A stretch of DNA of 64,000 nucleotides from Metellina segmentata. Lineage: Eukaryota; Arthropoda; Arachnida; Araneae; Tetragnathidae. Both the position numbers and the translations under genes were made by a program. The notes below the pieces were generated by a model. The model did no database searches. It was not told the origin of the DNA and was given only the letters and a program-made list of their open reading frames with translations. This document shows positions 1-14,100 of this stretch, piece after piece. The stretch is taken from NCBI GenBank assembly GCA_947359465.1, contig OX375877.1, positions 29,337,235 to 29,401,234 on the forward strand, written 5' to 3'. Every line of letters starts with the position of its first letter. The stretch's first letter is position 1.

Positions 1-110
1 GTTATGCTCTAAAGTTCTTTATTGTGTCTCAAGAAGCGAGATATATTTAGAGGTTTCTGGATGTGCGCTTGCTTATAAATTACACCTTAGCTCGGTTTCT
101 GCATTTCTAG

Positions 111-186
111 GACCGAAATGCAGTTGTGGATGAAGCTGAACTATGGCCAAACGGAGTGGTTTACTATGAGATAGATTGGAAACTGA
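111..186 (+). CDS. Astacin exon: propeptide end and mature N-terminus
   Basis: The acceptor is TTTCTAG at 104-110 and the donor is GTAAGT from 187; the exon leaves in phase 1. It encodes 25 residues including RNAVVDEAELWPNGVVYY, the usual mature start of astacins (WPNG.V.Y). No exon upstream of it is visible, so this is not the first coding exon. Confidence 0.88.
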
Positions 187-3100
187 GTAAGTTGATATTA
201 AGTATAACTACCCCATATGGAACTTTTTGAAAGCAACATAACCGACCACGCGTCGAGAAAAGAAAAGGGATTAAACTCTAAATGAGACATGTGTAAGTAA
301 AATTCATCACCATCTCTTGATGAAAAGGCGTATTAGTAACGTTGATTAATTTAAAGAACAGTGATTAAAAAACAATAACTCGGTATTGTAGTCTATCTAT
401 TGAAAAAAGCTCTACTATTATAAAAGGAAGTAAGTGTTTGTCTGTCTGTTTGTTTGTTTCTTGTTATCAAAATCCTGAAGATTCTATGGCACTTGCAGCA
501 ATGAGATTTCACACACGTGTAGTCCAAATTTTTTGCAATTTTTGGGTGGCGGCGAATTTTAAAATTCAATCTAGAACATTTTAAAATGAATTTAATGAAA
601 TTTAATTATTATTGTTTTCTTTGGAATGGCAAGATATCACATATTCTAAATTTATTTTTCCGGTTTCCGTTTTCATTTTGCACAGAGGAATGATTTTCCA
701 GCAGAGGATAAAAAAAAAGTTTTAACTTTAGTTATGTAGTTCTTTTTTCTATCTCCTAGACCGTTAAAGATAAAGAAAAATGTCAACGGATTTGAGATCT
801 GCGGAAAATTTCACTTTAGATCGATACCTAAAAATATGATTTCTTCAAATAAATAATTTTTAAATTGAACATATCTTTTTTTTTTTTCGCAAGAGATTGT
901 AACGTCACGTAAACTTTCTCTTTCCAAAAAAAAAAAAAAAAAACAGATTGCATCTTCTGCCCTTTGCGTTAAAAAAAAAAGAAACAGATTACATTTCACG
1001 TCCCATTTCCGCGAATGAGAGCAAGAAATAAAAAACATATCGGCTGGGATTGTTGAGTTTTTTTTCGTAAAATCGGAATCGCTAAAGACGGATTGAAAAT
1101 TTCAACGGATTTGAAATCTACGGAAAATTTCACTTTAGATTGATACCTAAAAATATGATTTTCATTAAAAAAAATAATTTTTAAATCGAATATATCTTCA
1201 TCGGATTTGAAATCTGCGGAAAATTTTACACCGAATTAATACCTTACACCACGGGCATAGTATATAAAAACGGATGTGTGTGTACATAGGGTATATTCAC
1301 TATAAAAATCTACACCGTTTGACCAATCCACACCAAGTTAGGCACATATATACTTTAGAACACTGCGGAAAACATAGGCTATTTCTTTCCTGTCTTCAGA
1401 CCAATCAGTAGCCATGAAAATCTGTAGCCTCATATGTACACAACGATCCTTGGTTGGATCGAGTTCGAACTAGTAAGAACATACCCCCTTAAGCTGAACT
1501 AGAACACACACACTTAAGCTGAATAAAATGGGGAAGGCTTTAGGCAGGTCGTACATTTACGGGGAGACTCATCTTTTAACTATTGAATTCGAACTTAATT
1601 ACGTAAAAGGTGTAGACAGGCGAGTAGTTTAGACATAGCGTATATTATGATCCCACTGGGGATATCTTTAGATTAGATTTAGCGGAAAAAACTCTCTATC
1701 ATAATCTGTATTTCATGATGATATCTTTCACAGGAGATGTCAAAGATATAATCATGGAATCATTTGAAGAGTTCGAATCAAAGACGTGTCTTAGATTCAG
1801 GCCGAAAACTGCTTCAACAAAGGACTATCTCAAGCTCACCATTGTGACCGGGTACGTCGATGGTCTTCCTTGAAACTTTAGTACAAGTGTTTAGTCATGT
1901 TGGTATGGAAACATCCTTAGAGTTATCCTTGAAGGGTGAAATCAACGGATGAAGAGAGATATTACGAATCCGAAAGTTGTGTATAAGTAATCCGGCGCGG
2001 CGTGGTGAATGAACGATCCTAGATTCCAATGTCAGTTTACCTTTGAAGCCCTAAGAATTTCCAGTTAATTCATATCCAAAACTGCTGAAGTTTAATTAAA
2101 ATATTATTAAATCTCTACCAAATACACACATCTGTGTATGATTCAACTTTAAATTATAAAAAAAAATATATATTTTCTTTAGGTAGGTATTTTAATTAAC
2201 GTCGTACTGGAACAATACATCGGGCTATTGACGACAGTCCGGGATCAATGCCGAGGGAAAAGATCCGAGGATAACACCACGTAATATTGAGACGACTTTT
2301 TGTGAGAGTGACAGTATAATAGTGTTCTGGCGAATTGGGGTTGATTACTCGCTAAACTGTCAATTTTTCTACTCACGGGCTAGTTAGACCTCGTAGGTGT
2401 CCTCGTGGTAAACAGGAAGTATGCATTTTTGATTACACCTACCCGAAACGTGTAAAATATCAAATTGGGTAGCATCTGAATGTGTGCTCTCTGGTGTAAG
2501 GAAAACTGATCTGAGGTGAATTTGTTGTTTCAGTTGCTGGTCTTCAGTAGGGAGGAAAGGTGGAGAACAGGAGATTTCCTTGAGCGAAGGATGCCACGAC
2601 AAGGTGTCTGCTGTACACGAAATTGGACATGCTGTTGGTCTATGGCACGAACATAGTCGATCCGACAGAGATGACTTTTTGGAGATCATGTGGGGAAACA
2701 TAAAGCCAGGTAAACTGCCTACGGCTTTGTTTCTCTTTGTCAATACTCTTAAACTCCCCAACAGTCACTCGATCATTCCGTGCGAGATTCAACCCAATCT
2801 TATATTCTTTTAATATGATGTAAGAAAAGCGGTTTGATACTTAAGTATCCATTTGGTCTATGCTTAAGTATCCATAAGTATACGTTCTACCAATAGTTGA
2901 TATCGACCATTCGGTTTAGTGGCCAGGCTTCGAATCCTGGTATAAAGCATATTTGTCCGTATTGAGTGAATGTATAGCCTCTCTACTAAAGGATTGTGTC
3001 TAGAATGTTTGAACGTGTGGCCTCTCTACTAACGGGTTGTGTCTAGAATGTATGGATGTGTGGCCTCTCTACTAATGGGTTGTGTCTAGAATGTATAAAC

Positions 3101-5061
3101 GTGTGGCCGCTCTATTGACGGGTTGTGTCTAGAATGTGTGAATGTGTGGTCTCTCTACTAACGGGTTGTGTCTAGAATGTACGGATGTGTGGTCTCTCTA
3201 ACGGGTTGTGTCTAGAATGTATGAATGTGTGGCCGCTCTACCAACGGGTTGTGTCTAGAATTAATGAATGTGTGGCCGCTCTACTAACGGGTTGTGTCTA
3301 GAATGTATAAATGTGTGGATGTTGTCTTTTGTTCCTACATGAGCACCTTGGAGAGAAGTTACATTTACCTGTGCAGATAAAAAATACAATTACTTTATAG
3401 TTATTTTTCGATTACAATTACATTTACTTACTCTTTTTACAAATTAAAAATTCGCCTTGCTTGACTTAATCCATCTGTACTACTATCAGAGTCAATAGTA
3501 TCGAAGTCATCTAGAAAGCTTTCACTACTCCCAGACTCATTTACAGATATTTCTTATTATGATTCCGAATCACAGTCCGAAGAAATTAGCTGCATACGTT
3601 CTGAATCAGCCACAATATTAGGTAAAAATAGTTTGCACTTCTTGTACACCAATAAAGCTGTCAAATCATCAGTAAAAGAAAAATACACGGAGAAAGCTGA
3701 GCACTGAATGATAAAAATTCGCCGAGTCTAGAATAGACTTTGAAAACTACCATTGAGTGGAAAACTAACGGCCTCTATACGACTAATTTGGTATTAAAAA
3801 TAGAAAAAATACGGGCAAAACAGTAAAAGCGCGAGAACAGCGCCCGGGCAAAACTGGCAAAGGGTTAAAGTGGACAACATGAAATAAATAAATATAACTA
3901 GCTGAGCATTAATACCATGAGATGATCTGAATCATCAGTTTAGAAAATCGTTGGATTTTTCCTCTACAAGCCAGTCATTTCACCAAAGAATGTTTTATGG
4001 CCGTTTAAGAATAGCTGGGAGAAATGAAACTTTTCCAGGTTTATCGAGTCATGAAAAAGGCTGTGTAATTTACAGGGCTGCCGCACAAAAAGCACTTGTG
4101 AAATAGTAGTAGCACTTTTAATACGAGGGCTGTGCAATAAAGAAATATCATAATTTTTTAAAGGTAATTAAAAAAAACAAGAAAATTAAAATTCATGTTG
4201 AATGTGTAGCGGGATAAGTGGAGAATAGATAGTACAAGTTTCACAGTCATGACGTCAGTGCTGAGGCCTTGGCAGCCGGCCAAGAACGCCTAGTTTTACT
4301 TTCGCCTACGGCAAAAATGGACGTGACACGCGAAGTGCAATATACTGCATCGAAATTTTGATTTCGCCTTAAAAAATCGTCAGCTGAAGTCTATGTGATG
4401 CTACAAGAAGATTATGGGGAGAGTCATGTGTGTTCTCCATCCTCCATATAGTCCTGATTTAGCACCATGCGATTTTTTTCTTTTCCCAAATTTAAAGAAA
4501 CACCTCCGGGGAAAAGCGGTTTTCATCATCACAGGCAATGGTAGAAGTTACGTAGGGGATTTTGAAGGACCTGTCAAAAAATGGCTTCCAGCATGTGTTT
4601 GAAGACTGGAAAAGAGGTGGGATAAGTGCATTGCATGTAATGGGGAGTATTTTGAGAACGACCATAAAACTTTGGAGGATTAGTACAGAAAATTATTTTT
4701 TATTAATTTATGATCATTCTTTATTGAACAGCACTCGAAGAACTTTCTGTAAATAGTAGCTTAAAAGTCCCCCTTAAACCCTATTTATGTAGCAATTTTA
4801 TTAAGTTGGTGCAAAAGTTTATGTTAAATAATACTCATGAGCGTTTTTCCCCACATTTGTTGATAAAAAAAGTTCTGTCCAACTTGGGTTTTCTATAATA
4901 TCGAGTGCCTCAAGGAATCAAGAAAAAACTTCGACTCGGCAGTTTTGAAGTACGTTACATACAAAGTCCTTTCGTTGTAGTTGACGACTCTCTGTGCCAG
5001 GGGGGCAAATGCGGCTCTTCGTTAAGTGAGGCTTCCATTGAAAATTTAAATCTGTTTTTTT

Positions 5062-5132
<71 letters not shown>

Positions 5133-8100
5133 TGACTACTTTTTTTGGTGGTGTTTTTCGTGGTGTGGCCTGGGACCTTTGCATGTTGTTCCTGGTACAT
5201 TGAACACCGACGCCTAAATGGCCATTTTGGACAATCAGTTTCTCCCTACGCTCTGGCAATTTCATGGAATGGACGAATGTTACTTCCGGGACGACAACGC
5301 TCCATGTCACGTTGAAGCCTCTGTCAAGCAGTGGTATCGAGATATGGATGTAAAACGTCTTCTCTAGGCTGCTCAGGGTCCCGACCTAAACCCCATAGAA
5401 CATTTGTGGGACGAGTTAGAGCGACGCTTACAGACCAGGGAAACACGTCCGAAATCTACCGCTGAGATGGCGACATACTTGCAGCAGGAATGGACACAAA
5501 TACCCGTAGCTGTGTATCAAAACCTTGTTTGAAGTATGCTCAGAAGGGTTGCTAGTGTAATTGCAGCACGTGGGGGACCATCCCCAGTATTAAAGCATGT
5601 ATTTTTTCCCTTATACCATCACATCTTGCTGTCCGGTCCATTATTGAAGGGTAGTAGATATATATGGATACAGTACCTAAAAATAACCACTTAATACAAT
5701 TCTCACCAGAGACCCGTCCACTAACTTCCCAGTTTCCTCTCAGTCCTTTGCCTCTTTTGCCCAATAGATCAATATATATCTTCCCACCCCTTTTGACCTC
5801 GGACCTAGCAGTATTTTTGACCTCCCACGAACACTTTTCTTTCAAATCGCCGGTCTAAGATCAAATTACTAATTCGTTTAACTACCGATTTCTACCAATG
5901 CAATTTCTTGCAAGATCTCATGATCCATTGGTCTTTCTTTTAATTCTCATACCTCTGGCGAGTTCCATGTGAACTATGCACTTTTCCTTGAGCCCCTTAG
6001 AATAGGGAGCTCTCAGAGCCGTCCTAAACTTCGTAGCCTCAACAACCTCCATACGTTATTAGTTTGTTATTTATGTAATAAAGAACTATTTTAGAATTTC
6101 TGCCTCACCATTTGAGGAACCAGGATTACATTCCAGACCAATGGATCATCCTTATCCGGTTGCCTAATACCACATTTGCTACTCCGTCATATTATATAAT
6201 TATAATATCTGTTATTATGACATATAGATATATATAGAATGTGGTTTATATAATACTACAGAACTATAGTCCGTTTTTCTATAAGCTTTATAAAGTAAGC
6301 TCTATAGACAAGATCTAAAGAAATCTCAATACAATGTCGGTAGAAACCTTTTTCTAAAAGCTGTATAAAGAAAGGTTTTTAGAAATCTATTGAATGTGTC
6401 TGTAGAAACCTCTCTAGAATTATATTGAATTAATTCTATAGAAGTTTTTTTGGTTCGCATTTTTGTTTTTGTGTAGAATTCTATACTTATAAATTTCAAT
6501 AGAATAGAAGCTTGTTAGTTCTCTAAACAAATCTTGTAGAATTTTATCAATATAGAAATGAAATTTTGTTTCTCTACTGAGTTCTATGAAACTTTATTAA
6601 AAAATTTCGTAAGGAAAATGTGGCCTGTGATTTGTGAGCCTGAAATAAATTTTAAGTTGCTTGAACAGTTTTGATTTTTGTTGTATCATGGCAAAATGGC
6701 AGTGTTCTGCATCCCGAGGAAAGACGAATCTTAAATATGAGGAAGTATTTGAAATTGAAACAATGAATACACACGCAATGGAGGGAAATATTTTTTTATT
6801 GAGTTTTTAAATAAGATATTTTATGAAATGTGCTTTTAGGTTTTTTCGAATAACAAAAGTAAAAAAGGTGATTATACAGATGCTCCAGTATATAATTGTT
6901 GATGAATCAAATTTTTAAAAGTCAGCTTTGAAAGTTTTCGTCGGAACGTTTTCTTTGTAATTTCTATGTATTCCAGTTCTCCGTTGCTTGCATTAATGAC
7001 ATTATTTCGGTCGAAATCGACGAATCCGCAGTCCATTTGGTTTGGAATGAAGTTTTTCTCTGCCGTGACTCTACTTGTGATGGTTAGCGATGGTCTCCGT
7101 GCGATGGTTAGTACCACTGAGACGTCAAGACAAATTTGTTTAGACTCCGTTGGTTTCATCCGACAGATCTGTGGCAGGTGCGTCAACAGCTTATGCAGCT
7201 GCAAGTAGAGCACGTTCTGCTATCTCATCTTCGATGGTACGCAAGCGCAAGTCCATGAATTCATCTGGGTGTTCAGCATTCCACTCTGCAAGGTAGTCGC
7301 GTTCAACGTAGGGTTGCTTTTTCTGTTGTTTAGACTCCTTTTTGGCCTGTTTCTTCTTGCTTCGCTTTTCCCGAAACTTCCTTCTGAAATAGCAAGGTAT
7401 TTATTAATTTTCTAGAAAATAAACCACACATTTGTATTTAAAACCAACGGTTTATGCAAAAACGTAATGTTAACAGACACCGAAATGCATACAAATAAGT
7501 AATTTAAGGAAGATATAAGGAATAGATCACACACTTACATTTGTTTCCCGAACCAATCCAACATCTTGAAAGTTGAATAAGATGTCGATAAAAATGGCGT
7601 ATATAGCACTGAAAAGTACTGTTTGTTTAAAACGTCGGTAAAATTGACGTAAGTAGCACTGAAAAGTACTGTTTATAAATAAATTGCAGCAGAAAACTCC
7701 TCTACAACAAAAAATAGCTTTAATCAAACGTATATTAATCTCACTTGATCAAAGCTTTAAAAGACGCTAGTTAGCAGTTCGAAAGATATAACATGAATGA
7801 TGAAATCTTTTTAAAACAATACATTTTACTGGCGCAACAATGTTTTTGAAACAATGAAGTAGAAATTTCGATGCTCACTTAACAATGGACTCATCCATTA
7901 TTATACTCAAAATAACTTTATTGTTTAAGAAAAAAAAGGAGGGGATTCAATTGTATTTATTTCCACTGTTGTAAGTAGGAAGTTTGAAATTTATGCTGAA
8001 TTCAGAATTAATGATATAATATGTATAATTTCAGTGCATTACTTGTTTTAATATTTCATATTTTTTAAGATTCATGCGTCATTAAAACTCCATTTCTAAA

Positions 8101-11100
8101 TAACAAGGCTGTTTTTACTTTTTATACTTTTACGACACATGATAGGATTTGCTTTACTTTACATTTCTAGTCCATAAAATTAATTTTCACTCAATTTATT
8201 CAACCCCTAAACAGTATAATTTTTTTTCCCGAATTTGATCCAAAAAATGTCACATTTTTTGTTGCATTTTTTTATTATACATTTGTAAGTAGGAAATTAT
8301 TATTAAAATCAATATTTGTAATACTCTTAAGCATTTAGAAAAATTATTTTTCATTGCAAATTTTTATATTTCATATTTTTGAAGATTCATACACCCATTA
8401 AAACTAGACACATAAAATTCTGTCTCGCTCAGTTTATTTAAAGTGGACAACACGAATAAAATAAATAATACTAGTCTGAACATTAATATCATGATGATCT
8501 CTAGTATAATCAGTAGAATTTCGTTGAATTTTTCCTCTACAAGCCAGTTATTTCACCGAAGAAGGTTTATGGCTGTTCAGTACGTTACATCCAACGTTCT
8601 TTTGTTGTAGTTAAAGACCCTCTGTGCCAAAGGTGTCTTACTTAAATAAAATACTTAAAAAATACTTCAGAACTTTTTCACGAATCTTGTTAGCACATTG
8701 AGATTTGACCAAAGGTCTTCGTTAAATGTTGTAATTTTTATTAATACATTTTTATTAAATTTTATTTTTATTATTAAAATATTGAATTAGTTTTGTAGTA
8801 GATCAAACTCTTAACTCTAATTAACTAATAACTATAAACATGCAACCCCTTCTTGGGCCCTTTGCTAAAGGCGTTGTGGTGTTTTGGGGGCACCACAGTA
8901 TTACAAATGGAGTTGAACTAAGCAGTTTTCCTTTGCAAGTTATTTATTGCACTTCAAAGGATATCAATACAATTGGATCATTCTTTACAGACGTATTTAC
9001 AAACAAACAATCACTGCACGATTGTTCATGAAGAAACAGTTTCTCTTCCTATTTCGTTTTTTACCAGTGTTTTGCTGACCATAATAGCTGTCTCGAGGGC
9101 TATCACGTCCACCACTTTCCACTGTGACGTCTCTCGCTCGAATAACCTTTTTGTTTTTTTCGGGGGCGTTCGCCTCTCTCTTGGAATCTCGAACGGGTGT
9201 TTTGCATTCCAACTTAACACCCGTAAAGATTTCAGCTCTCACACAAACGAGTGTCCCCTCTTTCGAATCATGGGACCAGAAACTTCATGACTTCTTACCA
9301 TGACTTCAGAAAGTCAGGTGTAAGAAATCGGGATGCAAAACAATCGGACGCTGACTACAAGATCTCAAAGCCTTCCGCGGCCTGAGTTATTACCGAACAC
9401 GTCGCTGTCGACTCCCTTCTGGTGGAAATTCACGCAGGGGTTCAACCAAAAAAATTTTAGAAGTCCCTGATTGACGCCGTACAAATTAACTTTGCTTCTG
9501 TGTAAGATGAGATATTTTTTTAAAATCTACATTGTCATATAGAAGTCTTACACTTTTTCTTTACTCAGACAGATAAATCTTGGTTTTCCTGAAACTTGCG
9601 TAGCAGCAAAGGAAATATGTATCAGTTTACAACAAATTTAGTGAATTATACTGCTAAACATTACTTGGTTTTTCTGTATGATTGATACAAATACTGTAAA
9701 GTGACATTTCTATACCTCAGTGAGCAATGCTGTACTAATTATATATATATATTAGCTGAACATAACTATATTTACTCTTCTGTATATAGAAAAGCACTAC
9801 CGTCGCAAATTAATTGGTGCAAAAATTCAAGTGGGATGCATTCCGCTATATATTTCCTCACATGAAAAGTATATAAAACATTCGAAACAGCGTTGTTGTA
9901 AATGTATACCAGATAGTAATAATTTTAGCGAAATTTACACAGCCAAATATAACTTTGTTTCTCTTTACGGAGAGTACATATGTTGAAAAGAAAAACTTTT
10001 GTTAATCAGTCAGTGAAACAATTTGAGTAGAATTTATCCAATTCGACAAACTTTTGCTGCTCTCTATGAATGATATTATGTATGTTAGTAACGTAAGCCG
10101 GAATCTGTAAGTGTTAATCTCTTCGAGTGGCACAGCCAAGCAAATTTTGTTTGACTTTACGTGGAATGAGCGTCTGGAGAATTTTCTCTTGGCAAAGCTA
10201 CCTTAGCAGCGATGGCCATTTCATTAGCTAAAGCAAGCACGCTATAGAGGCAAAACCAGACTTCTACCTTCTGATACCTTGAGTTTTCTGACTACATAAG
10301 CTACTCCCTCCTTTCTTTATGATAATCCTTCGGTGGCTTTGTACTCTTAAAATATTAATAGTTTCTTCGACTTGATCAATCATGTGCTAGACCAAGAGGA
10401 ATTCGAGATTTTTTTGTTTGTCTTTACTAATGGTATTTATATTGAAATCAGTATTGCCATAAATTAGACGAGGCAATAATTCTAGCTATTTCGATTTCAG
10501 GAGCGGAGCACAACTTCCTCAAGCTGAAGCCATGGGAAAATAATCTCCTGGGTGAAGAATTTGATTACAAGTCCATTATGCTGTACGGCGAATACGCTTT
10601 TGCCAAAGATCGGAAATCAATGACCATGAAACCAAGAAAGGAAGGAGTCGTTATTGGTCTCATCAACGATAAGCCTGGACTCAGTGACAGTGATGTCCGT
10701 CGAATCAACAAATTGTACGAATGCGACGGTAGGTCGAATTAACGTCTTTTCATCTTCTATCATTTTCGTATGATAGGCATTTTTTGTCACGTGAAACGTA
10801 CGAGCAGGTCTTGTTTCTGAGGTGGAACGTATTCCGATCGTGACGTCATTTGACTAGTTTTATAACAAAAATTCATCACTCAGTCGATAAAAATTCCAAA
10901 TCGATTTGTGATTGATTGGTCAACGCCAAACGTCACCAAAACAACAATAAATTCCATTTTAAGGTGACCTCAATTTTAAGGTAACTTCCATTTGTATGAT
11001 ACGAGAGTATTTGGGCAGCAGAAATAAAATCTTCGATTTTTTTTTCCCACTGAAAATTCTTCTCGTAGGTTAAAGTGGTTTACAAACAAAAAGCCCTTAA

Positions 11101-14100
11101 ATTCCGGCCCCTGGGGTTCAATTTCGACTCGATCGAATTACGCACTAGTTCCTCATTATGTTGCCAGATGAACCAGTGCCGTATTTCTAAATAGTAAAAA
11201 TTGGCTGCAGCCTAGAGCGATAAATTAAGGTCGGCATTTTACAGTAAAAAGTAAACTTCAAAGTATTGGATTTTTCTCTAATTGAATCTGATACTCTTAA
11301 TAAGCTTGGAAAATTAATCAACTTCTACATTACGGTGTGAACAAAACCCTGTGTAAAAGGCTCTTACCGACTGTAATTGATGATGGAACTAAGTAAAGAC
11401 AGTGAAATTAGGTTTCACTAAAAGAGGGGAAAAGAAAACAAATCTTTAAAGATAAAAAAGACATTTATTTAAGCTAAACATTGGTATAATACACATCTTG
11501 ATAAAAATAATATTCACTCTTCCTAGGTCACACAACCAAAAAAACAAAACAATTACTATCAATTCTTATAAAAGATCTTGGTTATTCAAGCATGCAATTT
11601 GGTTATTCAAGTCGATATCATAATGGGTTAACCAAAATAAGGGCTTTTGCTCAAGAGACGCTTCACGGGTCAAAAATAAGGGAAAAAAACAAAATATCAA
11701 AAGAATCGTTTCAGGAGCAAGGACTTAACTAAAAGAATAAATAATGAAAACAAAAATCATATTTGCCCATTGTTGTTTTTCGGGCGATGCTTTCGGATCG
11801 GGTTCAGAGGCGAGAGAAGTGGCCACTTTGGACGGGATTACGAAAGTCTCTTTAGTTTCCTTCTTCTAGGTCCCAGGGATGTTCACACTCAGGTTGAAAT
11901 CAGGGATGGCGTTGGATCATGCTCCATCCAAGCACAGGGCGTCAGGATGTCTTGCAGTTGGTCCGACTCACTCAGGTTGGAACCAGGAAAGGCGTTGGAT
12001 CATGCTCCACCCAAGCACAGGGTGTCAGGATATCTTGCTGTTAGCTAGCCGTGTGAGCATGCATCATTGCTACAGAGAAATACTACCCAACTGTGGGCTC
12101 GATCCCGATATCCATCTCAATTCATGGGCAGGAATCTGTGGTTTTCCAGATCAACTTCTTCAGCAACTCCAACGGAAAAACCAGCGTCCTCAAAAAAAAC
12201 CAAACCACGCTCCGTGAAAAAAAACGGCGTCTTTTCAAAAAGAAAGCTCCACCGCGACTGGGATCACCGCACGACCCCAGCCACTGAAACATCGGAGAGC
12301 GAATAGGACGAGTCCGATTCACCCGCCTCTCTTATAGCTTCGGAACCTGGATGTTGAGTGGTTTAAGTTCTTCTCCCGTGAACTCGTGGGAAAACTATTT
12401 TTCGCCTAAATCGGCACGAGAAAACGAAGGGTGAACTATTTCCCAGCCTTTTCAAAAACGCCTCGTCATCTCGCTGGCGTGCCGTGATTGGTTGGACATT
12501 CAAATTTAAAAAAACTCGGGGGTTGAGTACAAATGTACCGTTGAAAAGAGAGGGACTTAGCACACATTGATAGGGGAAGAACTTAGGTAGAATTTCCAGT
12601 GAAACGTCCCGGAGCAAAAGCGTACATGTTTATCAAGTATCCATGCCTATAATCTAACGACAAAAGGTTGAACGGATGGTTTCGAAAACTTTATACCCAA
12701 CAAAAGTATATTTTTAAGATTAACGAAATTTATAAGTTATTTCATGGTTGTTTCACTAAAATGAAGCAAAAAACTGAACACAATAATTATTTTAGCAGTA
12801 AACGCTATTTTTATCAGATTGGTAGTAAAAGGGGCAAGTTTTACGTTAGCCTTCAGGCTACAAAAGTCTGTCACCGGCCCAATTGGGAACGATGTTCCGT
12901 TTTTGCTATCTATGGAAGTATCATTTTACCAAAAAATCGATAAATTATTACGATACACTTTTCAAAAAAGTATTAAAACACTCTCAAAGTATTTAAGTAA
13001 TAAAAAAAGAAAAATAACAGTGTCGTTGAGAATTCTTATCGTTTCAATTTGCAAAGGATCCATTTTGTTCTTAGGTAGCCTAAGAACAAACCATTTACTT
13101 TAAAAAAAAAGAATAGTTCTGTTCTTATTGCAGAAGTTCCTCTGATTGCAATGTTTTTATTTTGAGGAGTGGATCTAAATTATAGAAAAAAACTTCTCAC
13201 AAAAATGGGAATTGCATTGCCAAGAGGGCAACCATGTCTCTGGTATCTACCGCAACTTGATTACAAAGCTCATACCATCTCGTCACATTTCCACACAGGA
13301 CCTCTAAACGCGTGAATGAATGCTTAGAGAATGACTCATATAAAAAAACATACATCAATTAAAGACGGAACAAGGTGTTCTCACAGCATCCAGTATATCT
13401 TTCATTAAAAAATATTTCACTTAAACCCTTCGAGAAGAATTGTGTGCATGTCCATTACTGGACGTTGTCTGTCTTATTCAGTTTGTTCAAATATGGCCAT
13501 TACACCATGAAACATTACCCCCAATCTTTTGCATTACGTTAACAAAATTTTTATGAAAATAAAACTTTATTTTATCGGTGTACAAAATGAGTTACCAACC
13601 CCTCCTCCCCCCGATTGATTTTAATTCCACCTTTAAGCCTTGAAATTCTTTCCGAATTGAGGACATTAGGTGGTAAGAGACAAAAAAAAATCAGGTATTC
13701 ATTTCTTGTTGAAAATATATAGATGCTGCTTATGGGGATAAACATTGAAATTGACAGAGAAACGGTGACAGGTTAATCGAAATCCGAAGTGCTGGTGAAA
13801 CTCTAAATTTGCTTGTACTGGAAAATTTTCATTTTCCTTTCTCATAATTTTGTGCTCAGATGGCAATATGTTATAAGTCACTTTTTTTTATTTTTCGTGA
13901 CAGCAATTTTACAATTCAAGTTTCAACATGTGATTCTGTAGTTTTTTATTTATTACAATTTTCCCACCTTTGTTTTCTTATGAACTGTAAGTAAAAGATT
14001 TACGACATATTCCTCCTTCTAAACATTAACAAAAAAAGACTCCAGGATAGGAATTAGTCAATTTTTTGGGAAAAGTGACTAATAACATTTTGCCATCTGA

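Noticed and set aside
2968..3325. CRISPR array
   Set aside because: Units are contiguous 43-bp tandem repeats without unique spacers, in a eukaryotic intron.
4918..5310. 130-codon minus-strand frame through the (TA)n repeat
   Set aside because: It is an artefact of the microsatellite (a run of I-Y codons) and lies opposite a Tc1 relic.
6872..7213. 113-codon minus-strand frame downstream of the small gene
   Set aside because: It overlaps the small gene's last codons in another frame and starts at a non-ATG codon; no splice or family support, so only mentioned as a possible continuation.
8973..9290. 105-codon plus-strand frame and overlapping minus frames
   Set aside because: No recognisable motif, no splice logic and no conservation evidence; several frames are open simultaneously by chance.
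12668..13103. 91- and 94-codon plus-strand frames
   Set aside because: AT-rich, overlapping, no motif, inside the astacin intron.
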